A stretch of 64,000 nucleotides of DNA from Mycoplasmatota bacterium. GTDB taxonomy: Bacteria; Bacillota_I; Bacilli_A; Acholeplasmatales; Acholeplasmataceae. The notes beneath the pieces were generated by a model, which saw only the letters and a program-made list of their open reading frames with translations, was not told the DNA's origin and searched no databases. The translations under genes were made by a program, and so were the position numbers. The stretch lies in assembly GCA_018622495.1 (NCBI GenBank), contig CP076021.1:1054001-1118000 (forward strand), given 5' to 3'. This document shows positions 57,110 through 64,000 of this stretch, piece after piece (position 1 is the stretch's first letter; each line of letters opens with the position of its first letter).

Positions 57110-57485
57110 ATAGTTTTATGATCTTTTTTAACCAATTTAAAAGTTCATCATATGTCATTGTTCCATCAGCTATAGATAACCCTATCTTGATAACTTCTTG
57201 ATTTGTAGGTTTATAATCAATGTCATGAAATGTTAAAAATACCGCTAACAAGTGCATAGAAACTCTCTTATTTCCGTCTATAAATGGATGATTTTTATTT
57301 AGAGAAAAGCACAATCTAGCTGCTTTTTCTATCAAGCTTGGATACAATTCTTTGCCATCAAAAGTTTGGTAAATTGAATTCACTGCAGAATCTAGCAAAG
57401 CAAAGTTTTTTATACCATCTATACCGCCAGATGTTTCAATTAACCTTTTATGCATATGAATAACTATTTATGCTGTAAATATCAT
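57108..57485 (-). pseudogene. doc: Doc-type toxin (Fic fold), in-frame stop at codon 6
   Basis: A frame of 126 codons. The expected ATG (57483-57485) overlaps the antitoxin stop TGA, and the N-terminus reads MIFTA, stop (57468-57470), IVIHMHKRLIETSGG. Doc proteins usually have Glu at the stop position. The Fic motif HPFIDGNKR is intact (codons 66-74), with LLDSAV before it. Doc phosphorylates elongation factor Tu and arrests growth. An ATG at codon 11 could still give a protein missing the first ten residues, without a good ribosome site. The 36-bp hairpin ends the gene. Confidence 0.85.
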
Positions 57486-57730
57486 TTTGCTAATTCTTTA
57501 TACGCTACATCATATGTTTTTAATAAATTTTCAGAGATGTACTTAAGTTTTAGTTGTTCATATTCTCTAATGAAATCCTCACCCATTTTTTCAATATCAA
57601 ATAGGATATATGCTGGTTTATTTCTTTTAAAAATCACTGTGTCCCCATATTTTTTTGCATTCTTGGTGACCTTAGAGAAATTTTGATTTGCCTGAGTAAT
57701 ACTTATAATTTTATTTGTTGAGATCATCAT
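57482..57730 (-). CDS. Phd/YefM-family antitoxin
   Basis: Small protein of about 82 residues. The N-terminal ISITQANQNFSKVTKNAKKYGDTVIFKRNKPAYILF is the Phd DNA-binding and dimerisation domain, which normally autorepresses the operon; the C-terminal half neutralises Doc. Two consecutive ATGs (57728-57730 and 57725-57727) follow GGAGG. The gene is coupled to doc by ATGA overlap. Confidence 0.9.
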   Translation of the reverse strand: MMISTNKIISITQANQNFSKVTKNAKKYGDTVIFKRNKPAYILFDIEKMGEDFIREYEQLKLKYISENLLKTYDVAYKELAK

Positions 57731-57822
57731 ATGACCCACCTCCATTATTTGTATATTATATCATAGAATAGCTATATTTCAACCTATTTAACAACCTAAA
57801 TAATAACTTAACCATACGTATA

Positions 57823-57925
57823 CATATCTTACGAGATTTCTATATATTTAAATTCATATCTATAGTTTTTAAAATTATAAACCATTTAAATACTTTTAAA
57901 TGATACAAATATCTCATACGATATG
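57823..57925. repeat. Imperfect inverted repeat between toxin-antitoxin and recombinase genes
   Basis: CATATCTTACGAGAT (57823-57837) and ATCTCATACGATATG (57911-57925) are inverted copies matching at 13 of 15 positions, 73 bases apart. Pairs like this flank recombinase crossover sites or overlap promoters. No function can be assigned from the sequence. Confidence 0.5.
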
Positions 57926-57979
57926 CATTTTAATAATGATATTTTAACATCTCAAATGCATCCTGTTCTATAACATATA

Positions 57980-58954
57980 TCAATACTCTAAATATTCAAT
58001 AAATGCACCATAAAAATCGTTTTTTTCTTCATTTAAAATGAACTTTTCAATTTCTTTTTCTGAGTTATCTATGTCTCTACTCATGTGATGTGTATAAATT
58101 AATGTTGTATTTAGACTTTGATGTCTAAGTAGTTTTTTCGTCGATTCCATCGTACCTCCTCTCATGAGATTAAAGGTTGCTGCTGAATGTCTTAGCGCAT
58201 GTGGCGTAAGTTTAGTATCTTCTAAGCCACATGCCTTTAATGCTTTTTGTAACATGGCGTTCATAAATAATGGTCCTAAATATGGGTTTTTTGCATTTTT
58301 ATGATGAGATATAAATAAATATGGGTTTTTATCTATTCTTTTGTCTAAATAGTCTAAAATCGCTTTTTCTACACCTTGAGTGATTTTTACATATGCATCG
58401 ATATCTATACTTCTTTTGCTTTGTACATATAATATATATGTGTTTTCTTTTTTAATAAAATCCTTTCGTTTAGCTCTTCTTACTTCTATACTTCTAAGAC
58501 CTGTCGTCATCATTAAATAGATGATCGCATAGTTCCTATAATCTTCTATACTTCTACGATTATTTTTAGTCCATAAAATAATTTTTTTTGCTTGTTGTGG
58601 TGTCATGAACGCTTTTTCACTGTCTACTTTTTCTTTACTAATCTTTATCGTATCAAATATATGATATTGATACCCATCAGGTAAATCAAAACGATTAGCA
58701 TGTATAGATAAATATGAATAAAATCCCTTTAAAACCAGGATATGTGTATATATCCAGTTATTAGATATCCCTCTATTAAATAAATGATCTTTATATGTTT
58801 TTGCATCATTTACTGTGGCGAGATCTATCTTATGCTGTTTTAAATAATTTACATATAATCTTAAAATAATTGCATAAACTTTTCTAGATTCTTTTGTGAT
58901 ATCTTTTTCTAATAAATATGTTTTATATACAATTTCTAAAGGATGTGTGTTCAT
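57980..58954 (-). CDS. Tyrosine recombinase/integrase
   Basis: Protein of 324 residues with an N-terminal SAM-like core-binding domain (residues ~5-90) and the catalytic domain. Active-site residues are in place: R154 (TTGLRSIEVRR), H252-x-x-R255 (PHALRH), H278 (LLRHQS) and Y287 (TLIYTHH). A conserved Lys lies near 180-190. It cuts and rejoins DNA at specific sites. Length is close to XerC/D-type enzymes. A closely similar copy lies directly upstream at 59012-59953. Confidence 0.92.
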   Translation of the reverse strand: MNTHPLEIVYKTYLLEKDITKESRKVYAIILRLYVNYLKQHKIDLATVNDAKTYKDHLFNRGISNNWIYTHILVLKGFYSYLSIHANRFDLPDGYQYHIFDTIKISKEKVDSEKAFMTPQQAKKIILWTKNNRRSIEDYRNYAIIYLMMTTGLRSIEVRRAKRKDFIKKENTYILYVQSKRSIDIDAYVKITQGVEKAILDYLDKRIDKNPYLFISHHKNAKNPYLGPLFMNAMLQKALKACGLEDTKLTPHALRHSAATFNLMRGGTMESTKKLLRHQSLNTTLIYTHHMSRDIDNSEKEIEKFILNEEKNDFYGAFIEYLEY

Positions 58955-59011
58955 GTTAAATATCTCCTTATATATTTCATATGAAAAGTAAAATTATCAT
59001 CGGTAATACTT

Positions 59012-59953
59012 TTAAATATCTTTAGCATTTAAGATAAAAGATTCAATTTCATTTTCCGTATCATCTTTTAAACGTTCAATATGTTCTACATATATAAGTG
59101 TTGTATTTATATGTGCATGTCTCAATAATTGTTTTGTCGATTCAACAGATCCACCACGCATAAGATTAAATGTTGCTGCAGCATGTCTTAGCGCATGAGG
59201 TGTAAGACCACTTTCTCCAAGTCCACACTTTTTTAATATATCTTTGAACATCCATGTAATCATATGTCTTGATAAGCGTGGTGTGTTTGCTTTTCTAGAG
59301 TGTGAGATAAATAAATAGGGATTAGTGTCTGTTCTTAAATCTAGGTAAGCATCAATCGCTTCTTTAACTGATTTTGTTATTTTTACATATTTTAATTTAG
59401 AGTCATTCTCTTTTTCTCTTATATATAGAATCCATAGATTATTTTTTATGATTAGATCTTGTTTTTTCGCTCTTCTAATCTCTATACTTCTGAGTCCAGT
59501 TGTTATCATTAAATATATAATAGCAAAATTTCTATATTCCCAGATTTCACTTCGATGTTCTTTTGTCCACAAAATCATTGTTTTAGCTTGTTGTGGTGTC
59601 ATCACATTTTTTGAAATTAGCGTTTTTGTTTTACTATTCTTTATCGTTGCCATGATGTCATATAAATATGTATCATCAAGACCAAGACGTTTATAATTTG
59701 TTCTTAAGTATTTATAAAAACTTTTAATAGCTGCTATTTGATTATAAATCCAATTTGTTGAATATCCTCTATCTCTTAAATGCTGACGATACGCTAAAAT
59801 ATCTAATGTTCGTGCATAAGTAATATTTTTAGTTTTCAAATAGTTAATAAATTGATTTAAAATTAGATCGTATAGTTGATTTGTTTCTTTTGAATAGTGA
59901 GTTTCTTTTAAATATTGCTTATGCAAGTCTTCTAATGGATGTTTTTCTATCAT
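59012..59953 (-). CDS. Tyrosine recombinase/integrase, tandem paralogue
   Basis: Protein of 313 residues, same architecture as its neighbour. R155 (TTGLRSIEIRR), H253-x-x-R256 (PHALRHAAATFNLMRGGS), H279 (LLRHAH) and Y288 (TLIYVEH) are intact. The blocks TPQQAK, ILWTK, YRN-AIIYLM, TTGLRSIE and PHALRH-AATFNLMRGG are shared with the second copy, so this is a local duplication or a functional pair. It lies 57 bases before the other gene and is likely co-transcribed. Paired recombinases often catalyse inversion or integrative transfer. Confidence 0.92.
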   Translation of the reverse strand: MIEKHPLEDLHKQYLKETHYSKETNQLYDLILNQFINYLKTKNITYARTLDILAYRQHLRDRGYSTNWIYNQIAAIKSFYKYLRTNYKRLGLDDTYLYDIMATIKNSKTKTLISKNVMTPQQAKTMILWTKEHRSEIWEYRNFAIIYLMITTGLRSIEIRRAKKQDLIIKNNLWILYIREKENDSKLKYVKITKSVKEAIDAYLDLRTDTNPYLFISHSRKANTPRLSRHMITWMFKDILKKCGLGESGLTPHALRHAAATFNLMRGGSVESTKQLLRHAHINTTLIYVEHIERLKDDTENEIESFILNAKDI

Positions 59954-60097
59954 GTGTCCTCCAATATTCTTATACTTTTACATCATATGATAGTACATTA
60001 GCTCAGAAATTACTTGTATATTATAAAATGATCATCATTTAAACTATGCATTCAAATTTATTATCCTTTTCAAGATGACTAAAACAGCAATTATTTT

Positions 60098-61241
60098 GTA
60101 AATACAAACCAAGTAAGAAACATTCTTTTAGCGGAAATAAACACCAGTAAAGATAACTATGGTAAATCTTAGACGAAAATTGATGGACATGAAAATAAGG
60201 TTGTTCTCAACAATGGAGAACAAACCAAATATATCGTCAATAATCATTATGAAGCCATCATTAATAATGAAACGTAGAATGCTATTTAGAAGATATTTTA
60301 AAAAAGTAAAAAGCCAAGAAGCAAAAATAATCTTCCCTATATCAATTTCTACAAGAAATTTGTTTACTCTATTCCACATGATGAGTACTTATATCAAAAG
60401 AAAAACACCTATCAAACAAACAACGAGATTTTCTAGAAAATGACTACATCCTTAAATCTGAATTACCACTTTTTTATGATAAACATGAATCCTGTGTAAT
60501 GATTTGTTCTTTAAACGTACTATCACGATAATTTAACTGTGTGAAAACATTATTTAATGAAAAAGTTGACGAGTTACTATCTAAGAAGAATCAAGAATTT
60601 AAACTAGAATTACTTAATAAATAGATAATATGCTTGATCCTGATTACTTAAATAACCCCCATTTTCCCAAGGGTATGAGTAAATCACTCATCCACATCCT
60701 CAAACGAAGTTTAAACGCCTTAGGACGCAAATTTAGCGACTTAGAACCAAAGTTTGACAAATGTGTTCAACAATTACTTTCTATCGATAAGATAGATGAA
60801 CAATTAAATAACTTAGGTTGTATCATTAAAACGTATAAAGACAAATATTACACATTAAAAAGAAAAGATCATAGAGATGCGGCTGAACTTGCGATGCTTA
60901 AAGATTTAGAAGATGAGATTACCAAGTTCAGTATTGACTATATTAATATTGAGGATGAAAAGATTAAACATGACCATGCATTAAGACATGCAAATAATCT
61001 TAAACATAGGATTCAGTCATTTGAATATCCTTTAGAGTCATTAACACCTAAGATGCTTCTTAGCATTGTTAATCAGCTTGTTAAGGTTGATGAGCAATAT
61101 TATGTGTTGGTTATTAATGCTACCGGTGATATCATAACACCTTATAAAATTAAAAAAGCAATGACAGAAAAGCCATTGCTTGAAGGTGATTGTAAGATGC
61201 ATCGTTCAAAAACATTTAATTGGAAAATCTATATTCTTTAA
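60098..61241 (+). pseudogene. Remnant of a large serine recombinase
   Basis: A plus-strand relic. From 60098 one frame reads VNTNQVRNILLAEINTSKDNYG, KIDGHENKVVLNNGEQTKYIV and NNHYEAIINNET, stop, NAI, stop, KIF. This is the recombinase-domain pattern (YVENxHxAIIxxETWxxVQ) of large serine recombinases, with TAG in place of the Trp and Gln codons. Frame changes follow (a piece reads YSIPHDEYLYQKKN). The last open stretch, 60630-61241, is 203 residues of coiled-coil-like C-terminal sequence ending NWKIYIL, without catalytic residues. The catalytic N-terminus is missing. Confidence 0.65.
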
Positions 61242-61277
61242 ATAGATCTAATTACATTAATTAAATATATCTTATGA

Positions 61278-61703
61278 TTAGTGAATGCCTCCTCCACGCC
61301 AGATACCATCAATTTGCCATAATTCAAAATAGTACAGCCATAAGCTTATCCATGGGATTATTGTGTTCGAAAAAACATCTTTGTCTACATCAAACTCTTT
61401 CCACTTAACATTGTAAAACAAGCATAGAGAGTAGTCGGAATACATATGTACTTTATTGGGAGATTTCACAATTTTCTTCAAATCCGGTTCAACTACATAT
61501 GTTTTTGGACTATTTTTTCCATTAAACAGAATTTTTATTTTATATTCTAGTGAGAAATTTGTAGGCCGGACTTTGTATATTACTTCTAAACTACTTGGTT
61601 TTCTATTTAAGTAATAATCTGGAAAATGTTTTTTTAAGTCACTAAACACTCTTAGTATATTGAGACTAGGGTTATTTCTCTTTTGTTTAATCTTTACTGC
61701 CAT
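61278..61703 (-). CDS. E2-like (UBC-fold) protein of a short type II CBASS
   Basis: Protein of 141 residues. The order of features matches prokaryotic E2-like proteins found with CD-NTases: FPDYY, a Y-x-V/I-x-I/L strand (LEYKIKILFNG), a Pro-rich turn, VHMYSDYSLCLF with His86 and candidate catalytic Cys94, IIPWISLWLYYFELW and the ending GIWRGGGIH. In short type II CBASS an E2-only protein primes or regulates the CD-NTase. It overlaps the CD-NTase gene by 17 bases. No E1 or deconjugase gene is visible in this window. Assignment rests on motif order and context. Confidence 0.75.
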   Translation of the reverse strand: MAVKIKQKRNNPSLNILRVFSDLKKHFPDYYLNRKPSSLEVIYKVRPTNFSLEYKIKILFNGKNSPKTYVVEPDLKKIVKSPNKVHMYSDYSLCLFYNVKWKEFDVDKDVFSNTIIPWISLWLYYFELWQIDGIWRGGGIH

Positions 61704-62808
61704 AAAAATTATTCTTTTTTGCTGGCACTACATATTCTTCAGTTGTTAATCGTCCGTGTTGGTTTACTCCATATGTTGTATCATTATGCCATTGACTCAT
61801 TGAGTCTAACATTTGATGTGTAGTAGATTCGCCGAAGAGATCAGATAAAACTTTTATTTTATTGTGTACTCCCTCAGTACTCTCGAGTAATGCAAGCTTA
61901 TCACGCATATATTCAAAGAAATCAAAAAATGAGTCGTAATACTTGTGATCTTTTTTCCATTTCTCAGTAAATTCTTCTTTTGCATCAACTGGGTTATTCA
62001 ATGTAAAAACATTTTGAGATTGCTTATTAATTTTATCTACAGTATTTTTCATGTTTTGATATGTTGAGCTTTCTCCATTGTAATACATAGCAAACAATGT
62101 AGTTAGGACGATGCTAGATGGTGAATATTTATTATCGTCTCGAAAATATATATCTCTTGCCCTCTTAATTAATTGCACTGATCTTTTCAAAGCGGGTTTC
62201 AAAGAGAATGGCAAATTATCTTTTGGCAATTCCTCAAGCGCCATATCGGTTGCTCTAAAATGTAAGTTGTTTTTGCAACGAATTTCAAACCAGTCTCTAT
62301 ATTTTTTTGGACTAGTTCTTACCCAGTCTTTTAACTCTTTATCTGGGGCTAGTTTTATATTTTCACCTTGGGTTGGTACTACCGGTAATATATCAAAATA
62401 ATAATTAGAACTAGCATAATTAATTCTTACACATCTATTCTTTAATTCTACAATTTCACGATATCTACTTTCACCTTTGAAAACTTTAACAAGGCTATTA
62501 TAGAATCTCTGTGGACCTAAACTTGCATTAGTTCGTGGAAATTCAACTACAATATCAATATCGAATTTCTCAGTTCTTAATGGTCTGTTAACTGTACTTA
62601 AGGCATATGATCCTTGAGAATATACCTTGATTTCTTCATAATCATTCAATAACTCAGAGTTATTTTCAATATACTCAGCTAAGGCTTCATAGCTTTTAGA
62701 GACACTATCTTTCTGAGTTTCAGATAGTTGCAATTTATCACCTATTCTGTGTAAATATTCATCATATTGTGTTTGGCCATATTGTTCTAAAATAGTTTTA
62801 TAATTCAT
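61687..62808 (-). CDS. CD-NTase (SMODS cyclic-oligonucleotide synthase) of CBASS
   Basis: Nucleotidyltransferase of 373 residues. The polymerase-beta-type site is VYSQGSYALSTVNRPL (G66-S67), then FDIDIVV with D83 and D85, and a third Asp at 139 in YYFDILPVV. These are the hallmarks of cGAS/DncV-like enzymes, which make cyclic di- or trinucleotides on phage infection. A helical C-terminal domain follows, ending in NNFYGSKD. GGAGG precedes the ATG, and the gene overlaps the NUDIX gene by 11 bases. The nucleotide product cannot be predicted here. Confidence 0.9.
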   Translation of the reverse strand: MNYKTILEQYGQTQYDEYLHRIGDKLQLSETQKDSVSKSYEALAEYIENNSELLNDYEEIKVYSQGSYALSTVNRPLRTEKFDIDIVVEFPRTNASLGPQRFYNSLVKVFKGESRYREIVELKNRCVRINYASSNYYFDILPVVPTQGENIKLAPDKELKDWVRTSPKKYRDWFEIRCKNNLHFRATDMALEELPKDNLPFSLKPALKRSVQLIKRARDIYFRDDNKYSPSSIVLTTLFAMYYNGESSTYQNMKNTVDKINKQSQNVFTLNNPVDAKEEFTEKWKKDHKYYDSFFDFFEYMRDKLALLESTEGVHNKIKVLSDLFGESTTHQMLDSMSQWHNDTTYGVNQHGRLTTEEYVVPAKKNNFYGSKD

Positions 62809-63607
62809 AATTTACCTCCGTTCTTGATACAAGAAAACGTGTGTGTTCATTTATAATAGGATTATGATTTCCATTTGAAATGTCCATTCCTAAATTGAGA
62901 ATTTCTTCATGTGAAAAACATTTGATATAATCATTTTTAAAATTATTAATTATATCTTCTTGTTTTCTTGTAAGCTTATAATCATAAATTCGATATACAT
63001 TCATCCTATGTTTTGCAATATTGGAATAGAATAATTCATCACCAAATAATTCTGTTCTTCTGTGATACTTAAAATGTTCAATATCTTCGAAGTAGTCTCT
63101 ATCTTCTGTACTGAGCATTTTTATAACTTCTTCATTAAACTCTCTATTAGGGCTTTCTTCTCTATTAATACCCTTATCAAGCTTTTTAAGGATTTTTTTT
63201 AACTTACTACCAATTACTACGCCACGAAAATCTTCTTTATCACCTGTACCATCATTTCTAAAACCTAGACTTTCCCAGTAATCCATAGTATTATCCTTAA
63301 TATGATAGACCCCGCCAACAGGTTGGTACTTAAAGTTTTTTGATGACTTGACTAACAAAAACTTATTGTCTGATGTTATTATTCTAATTAAATATGCATA
63401 TGATAGACGAAATTTTTCTTTTCTATGCTCCCAAATGTATCTATCCCTTTTTGAGACTTTAAAAAATCCTAAAATAATGCTAATGCTTGCAAGTGACATG
63501 CTAAAGACACCAGTTATTATCATATTAAGAAGTGGTTTGTCATATACATAATTGATAGAGATCAATGATGCAAGCAGTATAATCGCAAAAAATACTATTT
63601 TTTTCAT
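62798..63607 (-). CDS. Two-TM protein with SMODS-associated NUDIX-like domain, likely CBASS effector
   Basis: Protein of about 270 residues. Two TM segments (about 4-20 and 26-50) are followed by a cytoplasmic domain with KFLLVKSSKNFKYQPVGGVY and a NUDIX-type helix NREFNEEV (R155-E156-x2-E159-E160). TM-NUDIX proteins next to CD-NTases were predicted as effectors in comparative-genomic surveys (Sa_NUDIX). The ATG at 63605-63607 has GGAG 8 bases upstream. The domain may bind or cleave the nucleotide signal and then act on the membrane. This is inference; other families use different effectors. Confidence 0.75.
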   Translation of the reverse strand: MKKIVFFAIILLASLISINYVYDKPLLNMIITGVFSMSLASISIILGFFKVSKRDRYIWEHRKEKFRLSYAYLIRIITSDNKFLLVKSSKNFKYQPVGGVYHIKDNTMDYWESLGFRNDGTGDKEDFRGVVIGSKLKKILKKLDKGINREESPNREFNEEVIKMLSTEDRDYFEDIEHFKYHRRTELFGDELFYSNIAKHRMNVYRIYDYKLTRKQEDIINNFKNDYIKCFSHEEILNLGMDISNGNHNPIINEHTRFLVSRTEVNYEL

Positions 63608-63634
63608 ATTAATTTCTCCCAATATTTTGTTTTG

Positions 63635-64000
63635 CTATTCTATATCACCTAAAATATAGTCAAACAAATCATTTAAGTTTGTTCCAATTTTATAATAAAG
63701 ATCGTCAATATTGTTTTCTAGTAAAGCTGAAATTGAGTTAATCCTAGCATTATTGATTGCATCAATTATTGATATATCTTTATACTTTCGTTTAAGTCTA
63801 TTATATTCTTTCTTAATGTAACTTGTTTTGGTTGTTTTCTTGTTCTCAGCAATTTTTTCCAAATCCAATTTTTCAGTTTCTTCAAACTGTAATATCAACC
63901 ATAATTCAAAACAAGGATTTGAAACATAAGGATATATTTTTGTGCCATCACTTGTCGATAGAGATTCTAGATAAGCTTTGTAATTTTCAGCTACAATATC
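63635..64000 (-). CDS. RloB-like protein, C-terminal part
   Basis: The frame is open to the right edge, so the start lies outside. It contains VSNPCFELWLILQFEE, which matches the RloB-family signature (SNPxFExWLLLHFE), then SYIKKEYNRLKRKYK, and ends NLNDLFDYILGDIE. RloB proteins occur with AAA ATPase partners (RloA/AbiLi type) in abortive-infection and restriction-linked loci. It ends 12 bases before the NUDIX frame, so it belongs to the same transcription unit. The ATPase partner should lie to the right. Confidence 0.75.
   Translation of the reverse strand, partial: DIVAENYKAYLESLSTSDGTKIYPYVSNPCFELWLILQFEETEKLDLEKIAENKKTTKTSYIKKEYNRLKRKYKDISIIDAINNARINSISALLENNIDDLYYKIGTNLNDLFDYILGDIE

Noticed and set aside
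60128-60443. Two overlapping small frames on opposite strands, about 83 and 94 residues
   Set aside because: Both are shadows of the serine-recombinase relic, have basic low-complexity sequence and no ribosome site.
1-64000. CRISPR array
   Set aside because: No regularly spaced direct repeats were seen. The only long exact repeat is the 36-bp hairpin pair around the IS.
1-64000. tRNA or rRNA genes, including one as integration site near the recombinases
   Set aside because: No cloverleaf pattern with GGTTCGAATCC-type arm or rRNA-like GC-rich block was recognised on either strand.

Overview
The window is about 64 kb of very AT-rich bacterial DNA. The standard code fits: TGA ends intact genes such as cpsD and the ABC-transporter lipoprotein. 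Lipoproteins with Gram-positive-type lipoboxes, a CpsB/C/D-type capsule kinase module, AGGAGG-type ribosome sites, a LacI regulator beside a cre-like site and an ABC sugar importer without its own ATPase suggest a low-GC Gram-positive organism or a cell of the Acholeplasma/Izemoplasma type. This placement is inference. Nearly all genes are on the minus strand.

Layout. (1) 1-1615: capsule phosphotyrosine module cpsC-cpsD-cpsB, with cpsB running off the left edge. (2) 1680-7067: EAL-domain c-di-GMP phosphodiesterase, ilvE, a membrane-anchored GNAT protein, and glnA with a damaged 5' end. (3) 7377-28152: one long glycan-utilisation operon. It encodes surface lipoproteins, an extracellular esterase and a predicted extracellular alpha/alpha-barrel enzyme, an ABC importer, a GH130-type phosphorylase, a lyxose/mannose isomerase, a second propeller glycosidase, a cytoplasmic paralogue of the extracellular enzyme, a PfkB kinase and a class II aldolase. 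The divergent LacI-family gene at 28284 is its likely regulator. The most economical reading is import and phosphorolysis of an acetylated mannose-containing glycan. (4) 29725-34201: glmU, glmM and glmS for UDP-GlcNAc. (5) 34365-55043: capsule or exopolysaccharide cluster. It starts from a good promoter with a winged-helix/Rossmann regulator, then an aminotransferase, initiating sugar transferase, acetyltransferase, glycosyltransferases, rhamnose genes rfbABCD, Wzy, Wzx, manC, galE, and a nonulosonate set (NeuB-like synthase, CMP-sugar synthetase fused to a phosphatase, sialyltransferase-like glycosyltransferase). (6) 55415-57730: an IS1182-type element flanked by a duplicated 36-bp hairpin, next to a Phd/Doc toxin-antitoxin pair. 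(7) 57980-61241: two tandem tyrosine recombinases and the remains of a serine recombinase. (8) 61278-64000: a defence operon with an RloB-like protein, a two-TM NUDIX protein, a CD-NTase and an E2-like protein, read as a short type II CBASS.

A second theme is gene damage. At least ten genes carry in-frame stops or one-base indels. Many indels lie in homopolymers, and several stops sit where Glu is expected. glnA and the transposase carry a very similar TCGAGA-centred lesion. Some of this may be read or assembly error. The clustered lesions in the CapK-like gene and the sugar-transferase and serine-recombinase remnants look like real decay.
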